From the NCBI GenBank assembly GCA_904501915.1, contig CAJGCV010000064.1, positions 1-11,714 of the forward strand: a stretch of 11,714 bases of DNA, given 5' to 3'. Both the position numbers and the translations under genes were made by a program. The notes under the pieces are model-generated. The model was given only the letters and a program-made list of their open reading frames with translations. It did no database searches and was not told where the DNA came from. The DNA comes from an uncultured Akkermansia sp. (GTDB taxonomy: Bacteria; Verrucomicrobiota; Verrucomicrobiia; Verrucomicrobiales; Akkermansiaceae). Below, piece after piece: positions 1 through 5,939 of this stretch (position 1 is its first letter; each line of letters starts with the position of its first letter).

Positions 1-63
1 AAGCTTACGCACTTCGCGCTGGTTCTTGGAACCCACGATTTTGTTCAGAATCCACTTAATCAT
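1..63 (-). CDS. secA: SecA preprotein translocase ATPase, N-terminal fragment
   Basis: The minus strand from the ATG at 63 reads MIKWILNKIVGSKNQREVRK and one more Leu before the window ends. This is the typical SecA amino terminus: an amphipathic helix followed by the G-S-(K/R)-N-x-R-E-(V/L)-(K/R) segment. SecA is the cytoplasmic ATPase that drives unfolded preproteins through SecYEG. Only 21 codons are present and the gene runs off the left edge, so the motor domains cannot be checked. No Shine-Dalgarno sequence lies in front of the ATG (GCAAGTTTTCGTT). A matching promoter sits about 70 bases upstream. The identification rests on a short but distinctive stretch. Confidence 0.8.
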   Translation of the reverse strand, partial: MIKWILNKIVGSKNQREVRKL

Positions 64-264
64 AACGAAAACTTGCAGAAAATATCAGATGACACTACGG
101 CTCACCCGCGCGCACGGCATGAGCGGTGCGCGATTGTAGCACACCACCTGCTCATTTGCAAGCCCGCGTCTATCTGTCAAGCGAATATGACTCAATATGG
201 AAGCCGTGCAGCAGGAAACCGGAAGTTTCCCAAACCGTCCACCAGCTTCCCGAAGCACCGGAAA
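64..264. other. intergenic region between secA and the permease gene
   Basis: Apart from the secA promoter, I see no gene here. Reading out of the permease gene on the minus strand there is only a weak hairpin (GGAAAC at 214-219 with GTTTCC at 225-230, 5-base loop), with no T-tract after it. The four-gene operon may therefore end by Rho-dependent termination, or read toward secA. A consensus-like TTGACA on the minus strand (180-175) has no -10 element at the right distance. Confidence 0.5.
133..161 (-). promoter_or_regulatory. sigma70-type promoter for secA
   Basis: On the minus strand TTGCAA (161-156) and TACAAT (138-133) are separated by 17 bases, close to the sigma70 consensus. Transcription would begin near 126 and give a leader of about 60 bases before the secA ATG at 63. 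A 7-bp inverted repeat (CGCGCAC at 109-115, GTGCGCG at 126-132) spans the predicted start point. It could be an operator or merely a leader hairpin. Confidence 0.6.
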
Positions 265-1509
265 TTACGCCTCGGGAGCCTCGCCCGGCGTTTTTTCAGC
301 AATCTCCTTGCGATAGGAAGACCAGATGTAGCGGGTAAAGAGCACCTTGATGGCTGCCGTAAGCGGCACTGCCAGCAACGCACCCACCACACCGCCAATC
401 ACATAGCTCCAGAACAACACGGAGAACATGACGGTCAGGTCATGCATTTTCACACGGCTACCCACAATACGCGGCTGAAGCACCCAGCCGTCAAACTGGC
501 TCACACAGCCGAAGATTGCGCTGACCACGAGCACATGCGTGACATCATGCCAGGTGAACCAGGCAATGAGCACTGCCGGAATCCAGGTGGCAATCATGCC
601 CAGGTAGGGGATAATACCCAGCAAAGCAGCCGCCGCGGCAATAGTGATAGCATAGGGCAAGCCCATAATTTTGAGTGCAATAGCCAGAATGATGCCATCT
701 ATCACACTCACGAGCATCTGCCCGCGCACAAAGGAAATGATGTAGTTGTTTATCTCCTGCAGAGTACCCACCACTTCCTCACGGAAAGCCGAACGGCGGA
801 TGGGCAGCACCGTATGCCAGTTCTGCGCGATACTGGTGCTTTCCAGCAGGAAATAGAAGAGGAATACCGGCACCATCACCGTGCCGACCAGCGCCATGGT
901 CACGCCGGAGAGCGCACGCGTACCCGCCGTAAGCCAACCCATGATAGTCTCTGTGAGATACGATGAATTGAAACTGAGAATCGCTTTCAGTTTCCCCTCA
1001 TAACTCGTTTCATTGGAAAGATTTTCATAATCCTCTACCGGCAATTCTGCTGCCCGGGCATCCTTGAGGGTCTTGCTGTAGAGCATATCCACCCCTTGCT
1101 GGAGCAGGCGGTTTTCTTCCAGCTGGGTCTTGCCTCCCTCGACCACGCTTTCCAGAATCTGCTCACGCTTGGAAACCAGCTCACCGGTCTGCTGCACCAG
1201 CGGCGGAACAATCGTCCACCCCAGCGCCACCAATGCCACCCCTGCCACCATCATGACCGATACCACCGCCCAGATACGCTTCGTGATGCGCTTCTGCACC
1301 AGCGCCACACAGGGAGCAAGCAGGTAGGCCAGAAATCCCGCTATCACCACCGGCAGCAGCACCGGCTCCAGCGCCACAAACAAAGAACCAAGCCCGAACA
1401 GGCAGCCACAGACCAGTGCAATCACCACCACCAGCGCCACGCCGGTAAGCGCCGCCCAGCATACCTTTCGCTGAAACAAGGAGGGTATATCCTTATCCTG
1501 AATTTTCAT
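265..1509 (-). CDS. AI-2E/PerM-family (UPF0118) membrane permease
   Basis: The 414-residue product has the layout of the AI-2E transporter superfamily (PerM, YhhT, TqsA). Two pairs of hydrophobic helices lie at about 19-70 and 80-103. A polar, mostly helical stretch of about 80 residues (105-185) follows, then a hydrophobic C-terminal half. Family landmarks visible are GIIPYLG (298-304), QPRIVG (345-350) and the LLAVPLTA segment (378-385) with its pore-region glycines. Members are inner-membrane proteins linked variously to autoinducer-2 export, Na+/H+ exchange or unknown substrates, so the substrate here is unknown. It is the last gene of the lpxA operon and starts 15 bases after the stop of the preceding gene. 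There is no Shine-Dalgarno sequence, which suggests translation depends on upstream genes. The length is normal for the family. Confidence 0.85.
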   Translation of the reverse strand: MKIQDKDIPSLFQRKVCWAALTGVALVVVIALVCGCLFGLGSLFVALEPVLLPVVIAGFLAYLLAPCVALVQKRITKRIWAVVSVMMVAGVALVALGWTIVPPLVQQTGELVSKREQILESVVEGGKTQLEENRLLQQGVDMLYSKTLKDARAAELPVEDYENLSNETSYEGKLKAILSFNSSYLTETIMGWLTAGTRALSGVTMALVGTVMVPVFLFYFLLESTSIAQNWHTVLPIRRSAFREEVVGTLQEINNYIISFVRGQMLVSVIDGIILAIALKIMGLPYAITIAAAAALLGIIPYLGMIATWIPAVLIAWFTWHDVTHVLVVSAIFGCVSQFDGWVLQPRIVGSRVKMHDLTVMFSVLFWSYVIGGVVGALLAVPLTAAIKVLFTRYIWSSYRKEIAEKTPGEAPEA

Positions 1510-1524
1510 AGCGTCATCATACGC

Positions 1525-2445
1525 TCATCGAGCCTCAGCGTCAACGCTAAAACTCCGGATAATCCTGACAATCCGCCAGATGAAAAACACCAGAACGGCA
1601 CCAGCACCACCAGCCCAGGCAACATATGCCCAGCCACCACAGCAAAGGAAAGTTGCCGCATCCAGCGCCAGCATCATCCAGATAGCCAGCGCGGCATGCT
1701 TCCCTGCCTTTTCCCAGCGCAGCAACCGGAATGCACCAAGCAACAAGGCAGGAATCCCCCATAGAACAAGCTGACCGATAACAACGGAGCTCCAGTCATC
1801 CTCCAGCTCCTGCCGGTCGAACAACCTGACCAGCGCCTCGTTCGCCAGAATGTGCACCGGTGCAATACGCTGCCCGCGCTGAATTCCCCGCACAACCAGC
1901 TCGCGCCCGTTTTCAATCATGCTGCAACTCACGCGGCGCGGCGGTTCATCTGCCAGAACCAGGGCGAGCTCATCAGGGAGACCAGCATCGACACGGCAGT
2001 GAGCCCGCCATCTTTCCGGCAGCTTAATCTCGGCCAATGGCAATGGAGCGTATTCTGCATAAAAACCTCCATCTGATGGGATTTCCAGATTAAACGCCCC
2101 CATCCGGACATGCCGGGCCCGGGTCGTGACATCGCTCAGAGGCAGCCCCATGTATACGCGAGTGGCAATTCGCGGAGTGACTTGCATATCCAGGCGCAGC
2201 GCCTGGCACCGCACCCCAAGGGTCGGCAGTTCCAGCCAATCTTCGGTATAAGCCCGGGCCTTGATTTGCACCCGCTTACCCTCATGGTCAGGATTCACCC
2301 AATCTGCCTGCACTTCCAGATACGGCTCTGCATATTTTTTCAGCAACAGCACATTTCCCCGATTCACCAGGGCGGCAAGAACTGACACACCCAGGAAAAT
2401 CATGACTGCGAGCAGCCTGCGAAAGCCTGTTTCGAGACAATTCAT
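1525..2445 (-). CDS. TMEM43-like membrane protein (tentative)
   Basis: The start is taken as the ATG at 2445 because it overlaps the phosphatase stop as ATGA, a classic coupling junction. An upstream in-frame start at 2532 would overlap that gene by about 90 bases. The 306-residue product has one helix at about 9-27, a soluble, probably extracytoplasmic region at 30-218, and three helices at about 221-241, 251-270 and 272-293. One N-terminal helix, a large loop and a C-terminal helix cluster is the plan of the TMEM43 (DUF1625) family. The stretch around 55-90 (EGKRVQI, then TLGVRCQALRL) resembles that family's conserved GK-V and ALRL region. The family's usual VEMYQW motif is not obvious, so this is only a suggestion. 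It has no known reaction. Its place between lipid A, phosphatase and permease genes hints at an envelope role. Confidence 0.75.
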   Translation of the reverse strand: MNCLETGFRRLLAVMIFLGVSVLAALVNRGNVLLLKKYAEPYLEVQADWVNPDHEGKRVQIKARAYTEDWLELPTLGVRCQALRLDMQVTPRIATRVYMGLPLSDVTTRARHVRMGAFNLEIPSDGGFYAEYAPLPLAEIKLPERWRAHCRVDAGLPDELALVLADEPPRRVSCSMIENGRELVVRGIQRGQRIAPVHILANEALVRLFDRQELEDDWSSVVIGQLVLWGIPALLLGAFRLLRWEKAGKHAALAIWMMLALDAATFLCCGGWAYVAWAGGAGAVLVFFIWRIVRIIRSFSVDAEAR

Positions 2446-3107
2446 AACAATTCCATTTCCAACGCGGCCATCGTCTCGCACACCGGGGCCGGCCAGGCGC
2501 GCAGAGCGGCAGGGTCGGCTGCATAGCCCCACCCTACCAGCACCAGTCCCGTGCCGGCATTTTCAGCGCAGCGGGCATCGAAAAGAGAATCACCCACCAG
2601 CGTGATTTCGGCCGGCGAAATACCCCACTTGGCGGCAATATGGTACATGGAGGCCGGATTCGGCTTACGGGGGAATGCCGGGGTGTAGCCAAGCACCACA
2701 TCGAAAGGCACCGTCGGGAAAATATGCCGCACCATGGGTTCTGTTACCTCGTGCGGTTTGTTGGAAAGCACCGCCATGCGCACCCCGGCAGCAGCAAGCT
2801 TCTCCAGCAGCATGGTGATACCCTCATATGCACGGGTGTACTCCTCCCCGCACCAGCAATGGGGGTATTCCCGGCGAAAGGCAGCATGCACCGCCTCCAG
2901 CAGATCCGGAGGAGCATCGGCTGCATCATCATAGCCGATAGCCTGCGCGCAGAGATTCGCAGCCCCGCGGCCAATCATAGAGCGCACCTTCTCCTGCGGA
3001 TGCACGGAAAGCCCGCAGGCAGATAAAGCACGGTTGATTCCCGCCGCTATTCCGGGCAGGGAATCAACCAATGTGCCATCCAGGTCAAAAACCAGGTATT
3101 GTTTCAT
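2442..3107 (-). CDS. HAD-superfamily phosphatase, phosphoglycolate phosphatase-like
   Basis: This 221-residue protein has all four haloacid dehalogenase motifs. Motif I is DLDGTLVDS with nucleophile Asp8 and acid/base Asp10. Motif II is VLSNKP with Ser115. Motif III is Lys148 in RKPNP. Motif IV is GDSLFD with Mg2+-binding Asp173 and Asp177. The helical insertion between motifs I and II marks the C1-cap (Gph/PGMB-like) subgroup. Such enzymes remove phosphate from small metabolites, often 2-phosphoglycolate, in the cytoplasm. Sequence alone does not fix the substrate, so no symbol is given. The ATG shares one base with the lpxA stop (TAATG), and its own stop overlaps the next start (ATGA), so translation is probably coupled on both sides. 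The length is normal. Confidence 0.88.
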   Translation of the reverse strand: MKQYLVFDLDGTLVDSLPGIAAGINRALSACGLSVHPQEKVRSMIGRGAANLCAQAIGYDDAADAPPDLLEAVHAAFRREYPHCWCGEEYTRAYEGITMLLEKLAAAGVRMAVLSNKPHEVTEPMVRHIFPTVPFDVVLGYTPAFPRKPNPASMYHIAAKWGISPAEITLVGDSLFDARCAENAGTGLVLVGWGYAADPAALRAWPAPVCETMAALEMELL

Positions 3108-3895
3108 TAATGGATGAAGCCGCGCTGGGAAGCGCGCAGGAAATCAATCAGATACAGGATGTGCGGGTTGCTGCCAAACTTCTCATCGGCCAGAACCTCG
3201 GCAAACTTGTCTTCCATCTTGGCACCTGTATCCTTGTACAGGAAGAGCTTGCGGTAAGCAAACTTCAGCGCGCGGATATCGTCTTCCGCAAAGCCACGAC
3301 GCGTCAGTCCAATGGTGTTGATAGCACGCACAGCGGCAGGGGAACCTTCCACAATGGTATAGGGGGCAACGTCCTGCACAATGCGGGCATAACCACCCAC
3401 CATGGCATGGTCACCAATGCGCACAAACTGGTGCACACCGGCACAACCGGAAACGATAACCCAGTTACCTACTTCGCAATGGCCGGCACAGGCCGCATAA
3501 CCGGAGAAGATATTGTGGTCGCCCACGTGACACTCGTGCCCGCAGTGGGAATGAATGAGGAAATTATTGTAGGAACCGATAATAGTTTTGAGTTCCGGCG
3601 TGGTGGAGCGGTTAATGTTGCAATATTCGCGGAATACGTTACCTTCGCCCACCTCCAGAGAGGTCGGTTCACCAGCATACTTCAAATCCTGAGTCTTGGT
3701 CCCGATGGAGCAGAAGGGGAAAAACTCGTTATTCTTACCAAATTTGGAAGGACCGCCAATCACCACATGACTATGCAGCACACAACCGGAATCCAGCTGA
3801 ACATGCGGCCCCACCACACAATACGGCCCGATCTTGACGTCGTCGGCAATCTCGCAAGTCGGGTCAACGATAGCTGTTGGATGAATCTCTGCCAT
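3107..3895 (-). CDS. lpxA: UDP-N-acetylglucosamine acyltransferase LpxA
   Basis: LpxA transfers a 3-hydroxyacyl chain from acyl carrier protein to the 3-OH of UDP-GlcNAc, the first step of lipid A synthesis, in the cytoplasm. The product shows hexapeptide repeats of a left-handed beta helix from IHPTAIVDP (4-12) to about residue 190. The SIGTKTQDLKYAGE block (63-76) matches the substrate loop of E. coli LpxA. HSHCGHECHVG contains the expected catalytic His pair (His117 and His120, equivalent to E. coli His122 and His125). The protein ends in a helical domain and SQRGFIH. From the ATG at 3895 it is 262 residues, the same length as the E. coli enzyme. An in-frame ATG at 3904, six bases after a run of six G, is a real alternative that adds three residues. 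It is the first gene of the minus-strand operon. Unlike in many proteobacteria, no fabZ or lpxB gene adjoins it. Confidence 0.95.
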   Translation of the reverse strand: MAEIHPTAIVDPTCEIADDVKIGPYCVVGPHVQLDSGCVLHSHVVIGGPSKFGKNNEFFPFCSIGTKTQDLKYAGEPTSLEVGEGNVFREYCNINRSTTPELKTIIGSYNNFLIHSHCGHECHVGDHNIFSGYAACAGHCEVGNWVIVSGCAGVHQFVRIGDHAMVGGYARIVQDVAPYTIVEGSPAAVRAINTIGLTRRGFAEDDIRALKFAYRKLFLYKDTGAKMEDKFAEVLADEKFGSNPHILYLIDFLRASQRGFIH

Positions 3896-3976
3896 ATTCC
3901 GCATATTACACCCCCCAACACGCGGCTTCAAGCATAAAATAACTGATTTCAGACAAAAAATGTCGGTTTATGGCGC

Positions 3977-4005
3977 TTGCCGCAGCGGAATTCGTGTGTT
4001 ACAAT
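3977..4005 (+). promoter_or_regulatory. sigma70-type promoter for map
   Basis: TTGCCG (3977-3982) and TACAAT (4000-4005) are separated by exactly 17 bases. Transcription should start near 4012, leaving only about six bases before the map ATG at 4018. It lies in the short divergent region shared with lpxA. The lpxA side has only a poor match (TATGCT at 3936-3931, without a clear -35). Confidence 0.65.
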
Positions 4006-4017
4006 ACGCGCAGAACC

Positions 4018-4815
4018 ATGGCAGACCGCATTCCCGTACGCAATCCGAATGAAATCAGCAAGCTCCGCAAGGCCGGTGAGGTATCGGCCCGCATTCTCAT
4101 GGAGCTGCAGAGCATTATCCGCCCCGGCATCACCACCAAAGACATTGATGATTACGCCGCAGAGCTCTTCAAACGCGAAAAGTGCGGCAATGCCTTCCTG
4201 GGCTACGGTGGTTACCCCGGGCAGCTCTGCATTTCTGTGAACGAGGAGATTGTGCACGGCATCGGCAGCTCCCGCGTGCTGCACGACGGCGATATTGTGA
4301 GTCTGGATGCCGGCGCTATCGTGGATGGCTGGTATGGCGACAACGCCCTGACCGTGGGCGTGGGCAACAACGTGAGCGAAGAAGCCCGCAAACTCATGGC
4401 TGTCACCGAGGAGGCGCTTTTCCGCGGCATTGCTGCCGCCAAGCAGGGCAACTCACTCATGGAGGTATGCGGTGCCATTGAAGATTATGTGCGGCCGTTC
4501 GGCTTCGGCATTGTGCGCGATTACGTAGGGCACGGCGTAGGCCGCCACCTGCATGAGGAACCACAGATTCCGAACTACCGCCCGAATTATCCCCTGCCCC
4601 GGCTGAAGCGCGGCATGATTCTGGCTATTGAACCGATGATTACGCTGGGATCATACCGCGTGCGCGTACTGGAGGATGACTGGACCGCCGTGACCACCGA
4701 TGGTTCCTGGGCTGCGCACTTCGAACACATGGTCGCCGTGGGCTCCCATGGCGGCGAAATCCTGACCGAGCGTCCGCGCATCGCCTTGCCGGAGCAACTG
4801 GGCATCACCCTGTAA
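4018..4815 (+). CDS. map: Type I methionine aminopeptidase
   Basis: The product removes the N-terminal methionine from new proteins whose second residue is small. All five metal ligands of the pita-bread fold are visible: Asp97 (SLDAG), Asp108 (GDNA), His172 (GHGVGRHLHEEP), Glu205 (AIEPM) and Glu236 (HFEHM). His80 (VHGI) matches the substrate-contacting His79 of E. coli. At 265 residues it has the usual length of the short bacterial form, without an N-terminal zinc domain. The ATG at 4018 was chosen because it precedes the conserved N-terminal helix (NPNEISKLRKAG). An in-frame ATG at 3970 lies upstream of the predicted promoter. There is no Shine-Dalgarno sequence and the predicted leader is only a few bases. 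A membrane protein gene follows 18 bases after the stop and is probably co-transcribed. Confidence 0.95.
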   Translation: MADRIPVRNPNEISKLRKAGEVSARILMELQSIIRPGITTKDIDDYAAELFKREKCGNAFLGYGGYPGQLCISVNEEIVHGIGSSRVLHDGDIVSLDAGAIVDGWYGDNALTVGVGNNVSEEARKLMAVTEEALFRGIAAAKQGNSLMEVCGAIEDYVRPFGFGIVRDYVGHGVGRHLHEEPQIPNYRPNYPLPRLKRGMILAIEPMITLGSYRVRVLEDDWTAVTTDGSWAAHFEHMVAVGSHGGEILTERPRIALPEQLGITL

Positions 4816-4833
4816 ACCACATCACCTCTGCCT

Positions 4834-5631
4834 ATGCGGAACCGTCTCTTCCTGCTGGTTCTGGTGGCCGTAATGCTGCTGGTGCAGGCAGTGCTGCGCA
4901 CTGCAGCCATGGCCACTCCCTTCAGCAGCGCCACCCTCTGGGGCAGCTACACCTTCTGGGACTTACGCGGCGTTCTCCCCCTGGGGGTATTTATCGCAGG
5001 CTCTCTGCTGATGATTTCTGCCGCCACAGCCCAATGCGCCCTGGCAGCCCTGCAACTCACGGGCAAGAGGCACGCCCGGCTCTGCAGCATACTCGGCAGT
5101 ATTTCCTCCGCAGGCTTGTGGTGCGGAGCTCCCTGCATGGCCAGTTGCTACAATGCGCTGCCCCATATCTTTGCCTGGCTGTCCGGGCATTATGAAACAG
5201 CCCCCTGGCAAACAGCCCAATATCTCGACTGGGTGCTGCATGGCAGCTTCATCACCCTGATTTTCTGCCATATGCTGAGCACTTGCCAGAAACAGAGCAG
5301 CGCATACATTACCCTGCCGCTCACCCTGCTGTGCCTGCTGGCATGCGGGCTGATGTGGTTTAACGCAGCCATGATTCTGCTTCCCATCGGCATTCTGGGG
5401 GCCGCCGGCGGAGTGATGCTGATACAGGGGCGCAAATTATCGTTCATTCCCCTGCTCGCTGCCGTCATTGCAAATGGATTCATGTTTACCATATTCGGAG
5501 AAGCAGACTACCAGTCACCGCCTGTATCTCCCATAGCGCTGGATACAGCCGTATGGATAACCTATACCTGCACCCTGCTGCTCCTCTGCCCCGCCCTTTT
5601 TCTTAAGGTCAGCTCTATGCAGAACAAGTGA
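4834..5631 (+). CDS. Multi-pass membrane protein of unknown function
   Basis: I do not recognise this 265-residue protein. It is strongly hydrophobic, with likely membrane segments at about 4-22, 47-74, 133-149, 158-176, 178-197, 202-222 and 236-257. The weaker stretch at 85-115 could be a further segment or a re-entrant loop. It contains several cysteines (68, 84, 97, 101, 105, 145, 151), of which WCGAPCMASC (96-105) forms a notable cluster. No enzyme or transporter signature is visible. It begins 18 bases after the map stop on the same strand, with no promoter or Shine-Dalgarno sequence between, so it is probably the second gene of a map transcript. The GC-rich codon use resembles its neighbours. 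Confidence 0.75.
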   Translation: MRNRLFLLVLVAVMLLVQAVLRTAAMATPFSSATLWGSYTFWDLRGVLPLGVFIAGSLLMISAATAQCALAALQLTGKRHARLCSILGSISSAGLWCGAPCMASCYNALPHIFAWLSGHYETAPWQTAQYLDWVLHGSFITLIFCHMLSTCQKQSSAYITLPLTLLCLLACGLMWFNAAMILLPIGILGAAGGVMLIQGRKLSFIPLLAAVIANGFMFTIFGEADYQSPPVSPIALDTAVWITYTCTLLLLCPALFLKVSSMQNK

Positions 5632-5769
5632 TAACTCCACAACTTCCGTGGATACCCTGAAAGCATCAGCGGGTGGTGGCAGTCATAGAGAAGCCGCTCC
5701 GCGAACCCACGTATAATAACAGCAGGAGGCTGACAAACCGCGTTCGCAGCCGGAAATCACCTTGTCGAA

Positions 5770-5886
5770 ATGGATGCACGTTCTACACTGGAAGAGCTTC
5801 AAGATTCCTGGATATTTGTTCTGCAGAACAAAAAAAAGGACAAAAAGCCATTCCGGCATAGAATGAAAGATTGCATTCCGGTATAA
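5770..5886 (+). CDS. Possible small ORF, 38 residues
   Basis: An ATG at 5770 opens a frame that ends at the TAA at 5884-5886. It begins MDARSTLEELQDSWIF and has a basic middle (KKKDKKPFRHR) and a C-terminal CIPV. It has no Shine-Dalgarno sequence and matches no family I know. The palindrome at 5815-5832 lies inside it, so one of the two may be fortuitous. It is listed because it lies in an otherwise empty gap and its composition is protein-like. It could easily be chance. Confidence 0.2.
   Translation: MDARSTLEELQDSWIFVLQNKKKDKKPFRHRMKDCIPV
5815..5832. promoter_or_regulatory. Putative LexA (SOS) box, Verrucomicrobia type
   Basis: The 18 bases TTTGTTCTGCAGAACAAA are a perfect inverted repeat. 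The inner 14 (5817-5830) match TGTTC-N4-GAACA exactly, which from memory is the LexA-binding consensus described for Verrucomicrobia. The site lies 108 bases upstream of the ATG at 5940. It is followed by A rather than T on the plus strand, so it does not look like a terminator. Whether this organism's LexA binds here is inference. Confidence 0.5.
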
Positions 5887-5889
5887 AAT
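5849..5889 (+). repeat. Degenerate 16-base direct repeat
   Basis: CATTCCGGCATAGAAT (5849-5864) and CATTCCGGTATAAAAT (5874-5889) agree at 14 of 16 positions and are offset by 25 bases. The right copy ends in TATAAAAT, which could serve as a -10 element for the gene at 5940, although no good -35 precedes it. The repeats may be tandem regulator sites or a duplicated promoter core. Confidence 0.5.
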
Positions 5890-5939
5890 ATGTTAAAGGT
5901 AGTGAGTACGTCGTATCATCTCTCAAAGTCTCTTCAACC

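Larger units (their letters stand above)
5632..5939. other. 308-base regulatory gap upstream of the 700-residue protein gene
   Basis: No convincing gene of normal size lies here. The region holds a TATAAT-like hexamer (5712-5717) with no clear -35, followed by an AGGAGG (5724-5729) that has no start codon at a useful distance. It also holds a perfect palindrome (5815-5832), a 16-base direct repeat (5849-5864 and 5874-5889) and a possible 38-codon reading frame (5770-5886). No T-tract terminator for the map transcript is visible. Only a 5-bp hairpin (5636-5652) follows its stop. Confidence 0.6.

Noticed and set aside
214..230. Hairpin after the permease gene as an intrinsic terminator
   Set aside because: The stem is only 6 bp and no T-tract follows on the minus strand.
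73..966. A 297-codon plus-strand open frame opposite the permease gene
   Set aside because: Its product is His/Arg/Gln-rich with no domain character, as expected for the antisense of a hydrophobic protein. The minus-strand permease explains the region.
3071..3937. A long plus-strand open frame (288 codons) running opposite all of lpxA
   Set aside because: It is an antisense shadow produced by the codon bias of lpxA. The minus strand carries a clear LpxA with catalytic histidines and hexapeptide repeats.
5712..5729. TATAAT followed by AGGAGG, resembling a promoter and ribosome site
   Set aside because: No -35 element precedes the TATAAT and no start codon lies at a workable distance after the AGGAGG. 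Each motif alone is likely chance.
5673..5861. A 62-codon GTG-started frame in the 308-base gap
   Set aside because: It has no ribosome site, a GTG start and an Arg-rich composition without family character. It crosses the palindrome and ends between the regulatory elements.
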